Part shown: positions 15,263 through 29,489 of the stretch, one piece after another
How positions within the stretch are numbered: the stretch's first letter is position 1
How the letters are laid out: every line of letters starts with the position of its first letter
Source of the DNA: Theristus sp. LFF4_11
Taxonomy: Eukaryota > Nematoda > Chromadorea > Monhysterida > Xyalidae
Length of the DNA: 64,000 bases
Assembly: GCA_030248135.1 (NCBI GenBank)
Contig: JASANC010003277.1
Coordinates: 62,001 to 126,000, forward strand
Reading direction: 5' to 3'
Notes under the pieces: model-generated
What the model was told of the DNA's origin: nothing
Database searches by the model: none
The model's input: only the letters and a program-made list of their open reading frames with translations
Position numbers and translations under genes: made by a program

Positions 15263-15988
15263 CCCACATGTTTTTCTGGTTACATGGGAGTTTTTCTTCA
15301 TTACCGTTGTTCAGCTTTGGTTTATTTAGAATTTTACGTTGTATTTAAACTGTTTTTAATAATATTTAAATTTTTTAATACAGAAAAACGTTTTCTATTG
15401 CTCCCAATTGCAGATTTCTTTATATGACATTGAATACGGCATTTTTTATTCAAATGGGCGGACATGAACTTATCATGTTACAAATAATCATGTTTTTAGA
15501 TAAATACATTGCATTCAATAGTTTTCAAAACTTTAAATGGAGAAGTTTTAAAAAAGATATTGTCACAATACTGAAATAAAGCGTTTTAAAGCTTTTGTAA
15601 ATTTTAAACAATCGGAATCATATCATCGGACGAGGATGCCTGCAGCGCCCATCATCCTGGGTGGCTTATTGGTGGCTCCCGCGTGGGCTGGACATTTCGT
15701 TTTTTTGTGGAAACGATGATGACTTTACTTTATTTTGGAGTTGGGTTTGGAGAAGACCAGTTAGATTTCTGTGGCTATTTTGACAAAACAAACCAAAAAA
15801 TAGAAAAAAACCGCTCATAAAGGAAGCCAAAAACGACGCAAGTAGGGAAGGATAGGGAGGGAAGGTACAAGGAAAAAAATCTGAAAATGAAAATGATTAA
15901 AAAATAAGTAAAAATAAAAAGGATTTATTTATTATTAATAATAAATAGGTATAGGGACAGGGAACAAAGCAAAAACGCATTTGGTGAT

Positions 15989-16090
15989 CAGTTCTCCGGG
16001 GCCTCAGTCCTCCTTCCCTCAGTTCTCCGCCCGCGCGTGTGAGCTGTGACCAGTCCTCCGGGCCTCAGTCCTCCTTCCCCCAGTTCTCCG
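15989..16090 (-). repeat. right inverted arm of foldback element 1
   Basis: This carries the reverse complement of the left-arm unit, in two blocks that each contain a CAGTCCTCCTTCCC-type core followed by AGTTCTCCGCC. Confidence 0.6.
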
Positions 16091-16116
16091 CCACCCGTTG
16101 TTGGGCTGTTGTTGAT

Positions 16117-16305
16117 GTTATTATTGGGATCGTCTCAAACTGGCCAGACTCAATCTGGCTCCGGTCTCAATCGGGCCAGTTTCAATCTGGCTCGTCTCAA
16201 TCTGGCTCGGTTCAATCGGGCTCGGCTCAATCGGGCTCGGCTCAATCGGGCTCGGCTTAATCTGGCTTGTTTCAATCTGGCCAGACAGAATTTTTTATTA
16301 TATCT
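16117..16305 (+). repeat. 15-bp minisatellite, left arm of foldback element 2
   Basis: This is a tandem array of YTCAATCKGGCTCGG, with some units TCTGGC and others TCGGGC. It is inverted relative to 17,445-17,632. Confidence 0.7.
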
Positions 16306-17444
16306 TTGTGCGTGTCTTCTATTTATGTCATAAAATTATGAGAATGTAAACATATAAACGCGTTTTGGTTTCCCTTTTTGCCTTGGTTTCTGCAAGAATG
16401 CATGTTTTTCGAGTTATATTGAACCAATTTTTACACTTATTTTACCTTTCCTGACCAATTTTTTGTCATGATTTCAAATCTGAACAAAGATTTTTTATAA
16501 AGACACGAAATGAGAAGTTATCGAGAGACGGAAAAAACAAGAAAGCAACAAAAAGAGAATAACCGACTGTAGAAGACAGTATTTACAAACAAATTCTAGG
16601 GTTTGTTGAAAAATGGCAAAAATACCTTGCATGGCAGGCAAGAAATTTTAGTCGCTTACTTAGAAAACATGAACTTAGACCTCCACTATTTTTCAGCCCA
16701 AACGAGAAAACATTGCCCCTGTGCGGAAGCAAAGTTCGAAAAAAACGGATTTTTGCATGAAAAACAGTTATTTTTTGTCTCTCATCGGGTTTATTCATCG
16801 ATAACTTAAAAAAGGTAATACAACTATTGCTGCTTTCAATTTCCCTTCACACAATCGCGAAGATTTTCATTTTCACTCCTCAATTGCCCATGCTAAGCGC
16901 GCGAAAGAAGCGCGAATGTTCGCGAAACAATAGGGCTCGATTGTGCATTGAAACTGGCGCGGCTCACATTTCGAGAAGGATTAGCAGTAATTTTTGACAG
17001 TTTTTTGCTTCCGCACAGGGGCAATGTTTTTCGTTTGGGCTGAAAATTGGTGGATGTCTAAGTTTGTCTTTCAAAAGTAAGCGACTAAAATTTCAGCTCA
17101 AACGGTCCAACCGTTGGCGAGTTAGGGCAAGTCAAAGTTGTACCCACTACTTTAGGACCACTCTGTACAAGATGCACAAAAAGTCACGAAAAAACAAAAG
17201 ACACATTGCGTATGGCTGGCATCTCGGACATTGTGGACCATTCTGTTGTAAATGCTCTAAATTTACACACCGTCTTCATCGCTTTTCTGTGCACTCATGT
17301 GCGCACCGCTGTACAAGGTGCAAGTCATACCATTGTTTTTTACTTGTTACGTGTCAAGAAACACAGACCATTATTGACCGCCACGTGTGTGTTTGTGTGT
17401 GTGCGTTTTACTTCTCCCCCGTGCGCGTGTGCAGTGCACACACG

Positions 17445-17632
17445 CATGCAATAAAAAATTCTGTCTGGCCAGATTGAAACAAGCCAGATTAAGCCGAGCC
17501 CGATTGAGCCGAGCCCGATTGAGCCGAGCCAGATTGAGCCGAGCCAGATTGAGACGAGCCCGATTGAGACTGGCCTGATTGAGACCGGAGCCAGATTGAG
17601 TCTGGCCAATTTGAGACCGACCCGTTATTATT
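17445..17632 (-). repeat. 15-bp minisatellite, right arm of foldback element 2
   Basis: This is the reverse complement of the left-arm array; units read AGATTGAGCCGAGCC and CGATTGAGCCGAGCC. The AATAAAAAATTCTGTCTGG border is the mirror of the inner border of the left arm. Confidence 0.7.
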
Positions 17633-20600
17633 TTGTGCAACTTTTTTTGGAATCGAAACCAAAGCTTGTTGCGTGTACATATATTAATGTTATGCTAATA
17701 AATGTTGATTTTATGCGCTTTGCTAAATGCTAAACATGAAAAACTGTAAAAATTTGCGCCTATGCACAGTCGAAACGAAACGTTGTTCAAAACACAATAC
17801 ATACGGCGCAACACACTCAGACATAAACAAAGATAATTTTGTTCAAAAACCTGGCATATAAGCAGTCGCAACAGACAGCGGACGCATGGCGCGGCCAACA
17901 AGCGGTAATGTGTTATCGGTGCTGTTGTTGTAATAATGACATTTTTTGCATGGCAGGGCTGTGAAATTGTTGAGTCTCTGTAAGCAAGCAAACCTGCGCC
18001 GTTTGGTTTTAGGTGACTGGAAATCAAGTGTGTTTATTTGTAGCTGGGTGACTTTTGTTTGTGTGCTCCATGTCACGGGGTGCATTGTGTGCAAGTAAAC
18101 GCAACGACGTTGATTGTAAACATATTTCTGACATACGTACCACCGCTTCGCTCGTGTATGTACGATGTGCGTTGTCGTTTTAATGGTTGATTCGAGACGG
18201 CTCTAATCATTGGGAGACACGATACAAACAAATTGGGGAACTGTGTGTTGCGTGGTTGAGAGACCGTCGCCAATCAAACAAACCGCTGTTGCTAAATGAA
18301 TGTTTGAACTTTTTCAAACGAAAATTACATTGCATGACACGTATGATATGTACATTTAACATTGCGTTGGATTATTAGCGCGCTTGAGAACACAAGCAAT
18401 AAAGAGAAACATGTTTGATTATAAATACATTTTAGATGACTGTATTATTCTTACAGGGATTTTGCGTTACACACTGGCTTTAAGCTTTGATTGCGAACAT
18501 GTGGTATGGAAACACGATTTGCGAATTGTTGCGTTTCAGCTTGGGCGCTCAAATCCGCCGATCTTCAGGCGGAAATATTGAATTGATGCAGTCTGGTGTG
18601 TTGCTTGGTGCTTGCTTAGGTATTTGCAAATTGCTACATGAATATTCAACTGTTTGATATGTGGGCGTATTTTAAGCTAAGCAAACGGCGCGCACTCTTT
18701 GTTGGTTTTATTACATTTCTGTTTTTAATGACTATTGAAAATTGTGTTTTTAAATACCACCAGCACACTCGGAATAACGTCCGTGTAATTCCCCGAATAG
18801 TTGTGTGGTGCGCGGCGGTTATTAGCGCAACCTATAGAGAGTGCATCATCGTAATCAAAACAAGCTGTAGCTTAAAATTTTTCAAATCACACAAATAATG
18901 CGCAATGTTTGGAATTCGGAATATGTTTCAGACTAAAACCGACTGTCACGCGGCTTAAAATTGATATTAAGCAGCGCAGGACTGGTTGGTTTGGGCGGGC
19001 CAGCCACTTTGGTATGCTGCTACAGTGCTGCTTGCGCTCGGGCTAAATTCATAATATTGCTTAATGTCCGCTGTATCTATTAATAATGATATTATTTGTC
19101 TGCGTCTCTCTCTAGTCTCTCTCTCCTATATGTATGTCTTTTAGATCCGTGTTTATTAAAACACAAGCTGTCATTTGCGTTTGTTGATCTAAGCCCGGAG
19201 TGGGGTTAGTACCAACCACGAGCTGAATGAGAAGCAGGCAGCCTCTCAATGGTGCTTAATACTATAGTTTCTCTGTTCTAACCAACAATTGTGTCATTCT
19301 AACTTGTTTCTACAATAAACGAGTTGGAGAGAGGGATGAATAAGCGGTATAGAAAAAGCTGTAAAAATTGAATAATAACTAATCACAGTTACATGTAGTT
19401 TAGGGGTTTACAGCCGTACTTTCTCTAAACCACAATTTCAAACTTACAACGTTTTGCTTAAAACAAGTGATCAAGCGCGATTGCTCAAGCCGGTTTTTTT
19501 CTCTACATGTAAAACTTATGTACTGTACAGTAACCCAAGACTTTTCATACTTGTGTGTATTTTAATAGTTGATTATATGCTTCAATTTAACCGGAATTGA
19601 AAAGGTGTAACAACATGAGAACAGGAACACCAGACTTGTTGATTTAATCACAATTCAAAAGATAAAAGCCGTTCAAAACTTCAAGTACATATTCTGTGCA
19701 ACAGTAATGCCAAACCAACTAGTCATGGTATACATGTATGAACGGTAGTGTAGGTCAGTTTGACATTTGTAAAAAACGCAACAATTGTGAAAAAAATTGA
19801 CAGTCGCAAGCTTTGGCTACGCACAGATTACATACAGGATGCGTAACATTTGGTTATAATTTGTGTGTCGGAATGCTGTGGGAAACACGTTGAAATGCTG
19901 TTTGTTTGATTTGCATGAATGGTGTTCGTGGTTTTTAATTTTAACCAGCGCAGTTTGGGAGGGTGAATGGGCTTTAATAATAACAAGTCGCTAATGATAA
20001 TCATGTAAACCACAACAGTAATTTGGACAACGTCACAATGGAAAAATAAAACTGAATTAAAGAAACCCAAAGTATGTACCAAAAACTTGTGCTCACTAAG
20101 AACTCACGACAAGACTACGTTCCAGCGACTACCTGAGCTAAGTATTCTTTGATGGTAGAATCTGACTGGCATCAATAAATTGACTGTCAAATTCAATTTG
20201 TCGTTTTAATAGGCGTTCAAACTGTGCAACCATCACATTGTTCTTGTTCCAACATTCTTCAGCACAATGTACTTTCGAATGAACATGTGTGAAAAACCCG
20301 CACCAAGTGACAAACGTAAAAAAACGTAAATTGCATGTAGTCTAGCGGTTTAACGGTGCAGCACTAATTTGAAGAATTACAGAATTATAAGCACTTTTCA
20401 GAACAGCGTGGACTGTCTCAAATCTAACCGGATATAAAGAACGCTTTAGAGGAGGCGCAATGGATTACGACGATTAGCAATTATGTTTTGACGCACGAAG
20501 ACAAACATCAAGGGCAGCATAATTTCAACCATCCATATGCACTGTTGCTTTGTCTGTCAGTCAAAGTACTAAAACTAAATAGGCCCTGCAGAATAAATAA

Positions 20601-23600
20601 TATAAAACTCGGCCGGGGAATGACATTAGGAAGACAGTGGACCACTGGTTTAAGTCTTCAGGGTGTCGCTAGTTTTAAGAGGAAGCGCTCAAGCAAGAAA
20701 ACAGCATATGTACTTGTATATAAAGGATTCGGCTATTAAGCTTTTGCCTGGCAGTTTCGCGCAAATTAAAGACGTAAATAAGCGTGCGTCGGTTAAATAG
20801 GACAGTCTGCAGCGAATAGATGAAGAGTGATTAATGCCCCGTTTGCTACGCTGCTTCTACTTTTCAAGAACGCCGTGTGTGTTTCGCCCTGTATTTATTT
20901 GAAATCTTTGAATGGTCATTATTATTGGTATTTTTGTGAGAGTTTGTACAAACATTGATGCGGCTTTTTGCAAAAAATCTGTCTCTCGTTTTGTATATCG
21001 AGCTGACATGTTTGAACCATTGAACGACATTAATTGCGGGTTGTCGTCAGTATCGAGCGTAAATAAACATTTTTACTCGCAGAGTTTTTACAGGACAGGT
21101 CACACACACGGCCAGTATTCGCGTGATGGTCATGGAAATGTGTTTATAATATTATTAATAAATGGTCACCTTTGAGGAAAACAAACAAAAACACCCTTCT
21201 TTGGAGTGAAACACAGAGATGAGAGGATGCGCTTGGGTACACACGTGCGGAGGTGTGGGAGAATCGTTAAAACAGACGATTTCCTCATTTGTGTGCGTGG
21301 GCAAGCAAGTGCTGTGATCGTGTATGGTGCTGTTATCAAGGAATCATCAATTCTTGCTTTAATAGGTGTCTGTGACACGTTGTTCCGTCCAACAAACACA
21401 AGCACTCGTAGCAAAGACTGAGCAGTCATCCTTACTTTGAGGAGAAACAGGCAACAGGGGGTCGGTTTGCTTTTCTTATAGATGCTAATACGGTAATAAG
21501 CACCATGACCGTTTAGCGGAGCGAGAAATCGTTTTATTTGTGCCCTGTAATTGGCAATTAGCAATCACGGATTGTTTGCACTTTTACTGAACTGTCTTGC
21601 GTGCCACGTAATCGAATGTGTCTGAAGGAACATAATAATAATATAATCATTTTGTTCTATCTTACCGGCGGCTAGAGGTCGCGGACGCACAGACACTTTT
21701 AGGGTACGGAACAAAAAACGACGCTTTTTGGTTGCGCAAGTTTTGTTTTTACGACAAGTTGGCGGCGTTTTTCTTCTTTTTTTCAGAAAGTAAGATAGTT
21801 GCAACGGCCGATGTGCTGGACGTATTGTTCATATCGTTTGATAGTATTCAGGGCTGAAAGCTGTTGTTTTATCACGTATATCATATATTCGTCAAAGTCT
21901 GAAAAGAAAAAAATAACAATTGAAAATGCAAATCAGGTTTTTCTCATCAGATAGTTTAAGAATGTGTGTGTGTGTAGAACATGAGCATAACATGTGTATG
22001 TGGCTGTTAAAACTTTAAACTTTTTTAAACACAATATACCGCACACGTCATCAGGGAGCATATATGCAGTCTACCAAGTGATTACATGTATAGTCTTTTT
22101 GGATAGTTAGCGCTGATTATTCGCCTCTCGAATTCAAAACATTCAAAGACACAACATGCCAGAATGATAAACGAAACACACGCATTACATACAAAAGTTT
22201 TCACCAACAAAGAAATCGTTATAGCCTAAAACTGGAAGATATAAAAACAGTGGCGAATGACAGAGGCAAAGTTGGCCCATTGTGGTGGCTAGCTGACGGC
22301 GTCTTGGCATGTCTAATTGCGGGCGGACACCAAATGAACGAATGCTCTGAAATAAATGTCCCACTAATGCGTTGGTTGTTGTGGCCGTGCCGTGCGTGCG
22401 CCCCGCGAAAGTTCGTGTGTCATGTGGACATGTGTGCACTGCGGTTTACTGGATCTTTTGCATGATTCAAGCCTTCAGTCCATCATCATTTCTGCACATG
22501 TATGTTTGAAGGCGGACAACTTTTGCTGCAGTGCCAGCGCCAGTGTATGGTGGTGTCTCGTCTCGCGCAGCCCAGCTTTTTTTAACTGCATCTAGCTTGA
22601 CAATATAGCAAAAGAATGGCATACACTGCAATAATTATGTAATTGGATAAAGCGCATGGGCGCAGCGAGAGAGGCTGCCGCCAGCGCGTGACAGTGCAAT
22701 ATGGCGCTGCTCATTTTGTGTGTTTAGGAAGTGTGTGTCAACGGAAGAATGGAGCGGCCGAAGGCAAGCGAAGCAAGATGACCGTTTTATAACGCGCGAT
22801 AGTTAAAATGTTATATCGTTCCGAGGATCTTTTAAACGTACGCTAACGAACTGAATCGCTGCGTTGCGGACTGTGTGCCGCGAATGGCGGACAGCAGAAT
22901 TCGTCTAATGACACATGCGCTGTGCGACGTCATGTCTTGGGCGATGGATGGTCCAGTGGCTGGTCCCGCCCTGAACATGGCCGGCGCGACCCATGTAATA
23001 ATTGAGTTCAAGTCCTATGTATACATGGTATAAGGTCTTGATATAGATGGTCGTCGTTCATTTATTTATTTATATATTCCTCGAAGAAATCAAGCACTAT
23101 TTAGTCGGGGAGCGCGCACCGTGGCGTGCCTCTCACTAAAACGCTCCATTTTCATGTTGTTGTTGCTGATAACGATTCGAATCGAATGGTGTACACACAT
23201 GGTTTAGTTAGTGCTGGTGCGGTCGACTAAATTTATATGACCACGTTTATAATGATCATGTACAAAACAGCTAAAGAGCCCTTGACGTATAACTTGTGTA
23301 TGTCTGCACATGTACATAGTTAGTGGCACAGGGCGTTTCTGCAAATGAACCGCTGCTGGCAGATCACTTCTCGTGCAAGTTGTGCGTTTCCATGTATCCG
23401 TCTAATATAATAATAGAATCAAGGCACGGCAATAAGACGTTATAAGGCAGTAGTTGTTGATAATTTGATCGACTAGGGGCGGCGCGGTGTGCCTCCTAAT
23501 TTCGGCCTTTCTATGGGCTCGCGCGCGCGTGCCACTTCTGTTATATTCATCTAATCTTAAGGCGCCAGCCAGTCCATAGCGCCGAAAAAGTTTCGCATTC

Positions 23601-26600
23601 GTTAACGAACTGCAGCGTTAACGCCAATAAGACGCGCTTTATTTGCTTAGTTTGGATAAGATGGCAGATGAGCTAATACATACATATGACGGGCTACATG
23701 TTATGTGTGCTGGTGCCACTGGTGAAATGTCTTATATGCATCTAATTTATTCAGCTTCTCTCTCTTTCTTCGTCGTGTCTTCCGCTCCTCTATCGCTGGA
23801 CGTCGAGTTAGTTAGACATTCTTGAAAGTAATGCGCGCTAAACTTCTCCCCAACTGTGTGTCTCTGCAAAAACTCTCCAACTTATATGCTCATCAAGATG
23901 TTGATGATGTTGATGACGATGATGATTTTCGTGCGTACATGTACATGTACAACATACATAACACTTGTGTAATATGCTGAAAATGCAATTACAAAACTAA
24001 CCGGCCGTCGTGCCGGGTGGCGTGTACTGATTGAGCAATTTCGCATATTCGCCAAATTGCGCCACCACCACCACGCCATCCCGTAAATTGCCGTGCCGCC
24101 CGTGAGATGTGCGGTTGGAAAGTTTCTCTCAATCTCTTTGTAGCTCATCAACTTCTTCATCTCTCTGCCTTCTCTCGCTTTCTCGCTCATCAAAAGTTAG
24201 TTATGTACTCATTTCGAGTCGAGAAACCCAAGCGCGCCATTCGCCAGAGTTTTTTTTTGACATAATGATCAAAGCAGAAGGACATAACTGTGCGCGACGA
24301 ATTGCATGGGCGAGCACTGGGCCATTGTAGTCTTAATAAGCAACAGAAAAAAAGAGTACCCAAAATACTGCTCATTAAGCGCAGTAGGCAGCCGAATGGT
24401 GCGCCGACAATGTTGAACAGCAACGTTCATCATTTTGTTAGTGGCGAGTGATGGGGGGACCAAAATATAAGATTAGAAAGTGAAGTTGGTGTCAAACACT
24501 ATGGTGTTCGTGTGTGAGCTGCAAATAACCAAGTGTGTCAATGAATTTGATGATGATAATAAACAACACAAACAAGGCAAGTGTTACAGTGCCACTTGAC
24601 CATGAGCATGTACGTCGACCCACAACAGCGTAAACCCTGCGACACTGAGAAAGCTCGAGCGCAGAACTTCAGAAAACGTAGGGCACTCCGGATCTAAGCA
24701 ACGTGCGGTTCTTGTCGTTGTGGTGCGGCGGCGAGAGTTTTTGTTTGTTCATTATATTAGAACAGTGTGTATACATGCTATACACATAGATTGGTGTGCG
24801 TCTGTGTGTTTTTAATTGAACCAACGCGAAGGCAAGCAAACAAGACAGATGCCGCGGACGTTGAGTGAGAGAGACAAGAGCGAAAGAGGCAGAGAAATTA
24901 GTTGCGCGCATTCGCACGACGACTTGAGGCAAATGAAACTGGAGAGCAGGCCACATGACAGCCGCGTGGTGGCAATTATCTTGGCTTACGCGGTATACGG
25001 TTACGACCGTGTTTGGTCTCGACGCGATTTGGTTTCAATTGCGACACTGTTCTACATATTTGTTAGAGCTCATGACGACAATTGTTCGGATCGGAGCAAG
25101 GATTGTCTTGATGTTTCTTGATCTCCCCTAACAAACAGCCTCAATGATTTCAGCGGAGAATCACCTTTTCGCTGCCTGATACCATTCTCCTTGAACTCAA
25201 CGGTTTTCTAACATCACGTCCACAAACTCGAGGCACAAATGAAAGAATAGTAGTGCATGTTATCACCTAAAAGTGTGGACGACATGCCCGTACGTAAAAC
25301 CGTTCATACATGTGGCCTCGTGTGTCACTTCCTGCCGAAGGAGGCCCCGGCAAGTTCTCAGAGACAATCAACAAACCCGCAGTAATTAAACTCATATCGA
25401 TTAATTTGACGTCCCATGAGCACGGCGCGCGTTATATTCGCAGTCCCACCAGACACATGTCGGCGTGTGCTTCTGTTGGTTTGTACTGGATGTTGGGAAG
25501 TGTGTGTATGCTCAAATATTGTAGGTTCAAGATGAAACTAGCCGCCACCGCTAACTGATCAGATGAGCGTATCTGTGTACTGCCATTAATAGAAAAAGCA
25601 GACTTTTTGGAAACAACGACCGTCAGTTTAAAAAGACGGACGTCAAAATAAACTTCAAAATTGTGACAGAAAAAGCGCCAAACAGTTCAAGTAAAAATGA
25701 ATCGGCTTCATGCAACTGGCTTCACCTGCATCCAATCTGCATTTTTCTGTAAAACGGTGTCTAGCTTTACTAACTTGTCATTTTTGATTAAAAAACACGC
25801 ACTCGTGCTAATTAGTGAATGGCGTGTGTCACGTTGTTGAAGCGGCGTGAAACGACGTGAAAGCAAGTGAAAACTAGTCGCTTGCATGTTTGTTTGCTGG
25901 TCTCAGTGCAGTTTTATTCCGGAGTCCGGACCGTTTTTTTTGCACACGCAATTAGACGCGCTGAGCTGTGCGGAAATTTAATTACGGTTTGTTGCGTCCA
26001 ACGAAAAATCATGGTGCGCAAACGCAAAACCCAAATGATCCATGAGTTTTGTCTTGCCGTTTGGCACTGAGCTGGTGATTCCTTACATTGACGAAGAAAG
26101 ACAACGGAAGGCATCATCCTGTGTTTGGTATATGTGTCTCTAAGGGCGTTTTGTTCAATATGAACATACTATGATTTTAAATATTAGCCTCAGTATATGG
26201 TGTTTATAGCGTTAAATTTAGCGTTTCTTCAAACAAAACAACATCAAAAGACTTGAGATGGCGTTTAATTTATGGTTGCTTGCTGAAACGAAACACAATG
26301 TCTAAGCTTTCAATGAAATTGAAATGAAACTCACCGGTCAAAATGTATATAGATGATACTCTTGGGTTTCCGTTAAAATAGCCTCAAAACCATCGCCATC
26401 TGCTTTCCTTTTTGTGTTGATTAGTGGGTGTTTCCTTTTAAATATCTTTGATAGCGCTCGGAACCAGTTAATTTAAAAAAAAATATTAAACTGGCACAGC
26501 AGCAGAACAGCAGATCCAAAAATTGGCAAAAAGTTACGAAAATAAGCAGAAACGTATGTATACTAGCAGCATGTACGTTTTCAGTAGAAAAGAAATTCGC

Positions 26601-29487
26601 TCAACTAGATAAGGCAATGCGGGCACAAACGACTGGGACCCATCAAGATCGAAGCTAACTAAAGAGTCTGAGAGAACAAAACGAAGCACGAAGAATGAAA
26701 GCGAGTTTGACGAGAAAAGATCCAACTAACTTGGTCCAATTGAAGCGTTTCGCGAACAATCCTTTATAAGTTGGCATTTCTAATGTCTCTATATTTCGCT
26801 CGCCTCGCGGTCTGATAGCAATTTTCCGCGCCGTTTCCATAGTTTTTCGGTGGGCCGCGCGCGCGCGTGCTTTTAATCCCCAACTGAATTAACAGGACCA
26901 GAGAAAATGAGTCGTCAAAAGGCGAGAGATGATGCGAAGCAGCGTTTATATATGGCGCCGTGTGGCTGTATGTGCGCGTGTTCCGTTCGCGGGGTGGCCA
27001 CGAAAAATATTAGATCGCGAAAATTTGTATATTTCAGGCCGGAACGGCAATTTAGTTCGCCGCGACAGACGGGGGCGCACTCGTGTGGGGCGTTTAGTAG
27101 GCGCTACAAGTCAGGGCAGCGCCTATCAAATCAAGAAAGCGCGCTTCTTTCCCCTGAAGGGAGAGCGACCCGTGTCATGCTTATAATGGGCGGGCAGCGC
27201 AGGCCAATTTCGCCGACTTGAGCGCAGATGCAAGCAACAAAGCGCTAGTCGCGTGCCAAAAGTCTTAGCGCGCCGAGCTTCCACGTGTGTCGCTGCGGTG
27301 GAGTGCGGAAATTGCCGTTTTGCTATCTGTGGCTTCATTTTTAACGAAGCAGTAAGCGACCAAGTCGACACCGCAAAAGAAAAATAAAGCGCGTACCATG
27401 CCACTTTTTAACAGATATATCACACATGGCCGAGTGTGTAGCGACAGATCATGCGTGCGCGCATGGACTGGCTAGCCGAAGGTCCATATCTTTAGCAAAA
27501 TGGGTCCGGGTGAAAATGAAGCGTCAAAAGTTTTTGCTCCGAGAGCCGCAAAGAAGCGAGCAGCGCAATTCGCCAATTTCGCGCGCAATCTATTCATTCG
27601 TATACTGTTTAAGGAATTGGAGAGATTGCATATAGTGCAAAAATATCTAAATGCAGACACAATCGTACAGATATGCAGATGTATACATTGCATTTTCGCC
27701 TGTAATCTGGAACAGGGGCAGCGAAGAGATCGCGCAACTAATTACCCTGCGGACCAACGGCCAAACACGATTCGGGTTTGGGTGGTGTTGGTAATGGATG
27801 AGACGCCATCGATGGGGCCGTTGGGATTTGATTTGCCACCGAAACGCACCACAAACATCGGACGTGTCTCACATTGTTTGTTCTCAGTTAGTTTGCTCCA
27901 CTTTCGTGCGCTTATTTCAAAAGCAGCTATACAGTTCACTTCGTCTCTTGCTGTTTTTTGTATCATGCAGCACATCAGACACCGCTGCTTCGGCGCGACG
28001 CGTCATTTTGCTTTTTGACGCTGTCTGGCGTCGTGTCTTCTGGTCTACACAGTTCGTGTTTGATTGTTATTAACACATTTGTTATGTACGTATTGTTATG
28101 TATGAATGATACTGGGCGCACATAGAGTGGCACGGTTTCTACATTTTAAGTTCAATCGTTCGGTTACACTGATTTCTCTGTTGATTGTCGCTAACAATCA
28201 GGATACATGGTATGTGCATTGTTTTCGCGTCGAGACCGATTTTGGGGATACAGTACTGTTTAGTACCTGATGCATGTACCGAGAGTTTTTGATATTCTTC
28301 CGCATTCGTGATTTGGAGTTTCGGTTAATATCGCGGCTAATTTTATCTGGGGCAAAAAGGTGGTCAATACCCAGTCGCTTGCTGTGTAGATTGAAAACAT
28401 TGTGGTACATGTAGTTTATGATTGAAATGTACTTTGAAATGTTTCTGCTGCGCATTCCTTGAAGTTGCGGGGTGGATGAGAGAAGGTGCATTCTGCGGTT
28501 CTAGTGCATTGTCGCTAAAGGTTTGTTATAACCGTGTGAGGTTGTGAAATGTGACTGAATTCATCCAACAAATAAGTCAACAACAAAGTTGAGCGGTGAA
28601 CGACCGTGTACGAATAATTTCCACTCTTGCCGTTCAAAATGAAACAAAAAGCGCGCAAAAATTGTGCGCACTTGATGGGACACGAAACGCTGAAACGCTC
28701 TTGAAAATATCGAAAAAGCTCAATTGCAAAACCGAGCTATTAGCGAAAATGAAGACTACTATTAAGGATGGAAAACTGGACAAATGGGATTGAGAGAAGA
28801 ACCAAAATGGAATATTGGGGTAGGGGAGGCGATGTTTGCTTGGCGCGCCACATACAAAATCGCCATTAAAAATGACTGCCGCGTTGTTCTGTATATCCAG
28901 TGATTATTTCTGTACTTTTTTCGGGTTTTGTCTGCACGCGTTTTTTCGTGTGTCTTCAGATGTGCAAACGAATTTAAACAAATGGACCTTTCAAACAGGG
29001 CACAACAAAAGACAAAAACCCACTCTGTAGCCCTCGTAATACGGTTCCCATTCAACCGTTGGCTTCAATACTACCACACAGACACCAGTATAAACTGATT
29101 GCCAGAAAACATTTCTGAGAGAAAACTCGTTTTTGCTCAGTATAAAGCAGCTGCGATGATCGCGTCGAGATCAAAACGGTAGATACCGTACTTGAGCACA
29201 TTAGCGGCAAGTTTCGTCATTCAATTGTGATGCTTGTGTGGAAGTCGAAAAATCTGCTATTATTAGCATTCTTTCTGTTCATCGGAACTATTTCCTCCGA
29301 TGCTTAACAATCGTGTTTTATATTACTGGAAGCTAATAGGGATTTAGCTAATATTGTCGGTTTTCGATGTGGTTTAAGATTTGATGACATGAAAGTTCTT
29401 TGAGTCTAACTTGCTTTATTATAGTCTAGATTACGGATGAGCTTGCTGAAAAACACCAAAAAAACCTATTTACCATTTGAGGAAAAC
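17633..29487. other. non-coding stretch, no supported gene
   Basis: No recognisable coding exon, RNA gene or transposon was found. There are CT tracts at about 19,105-19,127 and a GT tract at about 21,964-21,976, and repeated ACATGTAC at about 23,936-23,951. A 172-codon plus-strand ORF at 27,500-28,018 has no recognisable domain and is about the longest expected by chance in 64 kb. Confidence 0.45.
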
Positions 29488-29489
29488 TA

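Larger units (their letters stand above)
15158..16090. mobile_element. foldback-type element with minisatellite arms (element 1)
   Basis: The left arm (15,158-15,262) contains repeated copies of GGAGAACTGAGGGAA. The right arm (15,989-16,090) contains the reverse complement, with units reading CAGTTCTCC and CAGTCCTCCTTCCC. The ~730 bp between them is AT-rich and has no useful ORF. Inverted arms built from a short tandem repeat around an AT-rich centre are typical of foldback-like non-autonomous elements. No transposase is present and target-site duplications are not obvious. It sits directly beside a second element of the same architecture but different sequence. Confidence 0.55.
16117..17632. 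mobile_element. foldback-type element with 15-bp minisatellite arms (element 2)
   Basis: The outer arms at 16,117-16,305 and 17,445-17,632 are inverted copies of each other and consist of ~9-10 copies of a 15-bp unit, YTCAATCKGGCTCGG, capped by CTGGCCAGAC blocks. A second inverted pair lies inside: 16,641-16,735 and 17,008-17,094 share CCCCTGTGCGGAAGC and TTTAGTCGCTTAC in opposite orientation. The structure is therefore a palindrome within a palindrome. Apparent ORFs through the arms, rich in Leu-Asn-Ala-Arg or Gln-Ser-Gly, are by-products of a unit whose length is a multiple of three. No transposase is seen. Confidence 0.6.

Noticed and set aside
16039..16333. Repetitive ORFs rich in Gln-Ser-Gly or Leu-Asn-Ala-Arg
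   Set aside because: They arise from the 15-bp minisatellite, whose length keeps any frame open; the mirror arm gives the same peptides on the other strand.
17340..17680. Similar repetitive ORFs on the minus strand
   Set aside because: Same minisatellite explanation as for the left arm.
27500..28018. 172-codon plus-strand ORF starting MGPGENEAS
   Set aside because: No domain, no homologous pattern, no supporting neighbour. An ORF of this length is expected about once by chance in a window of this size and composition.
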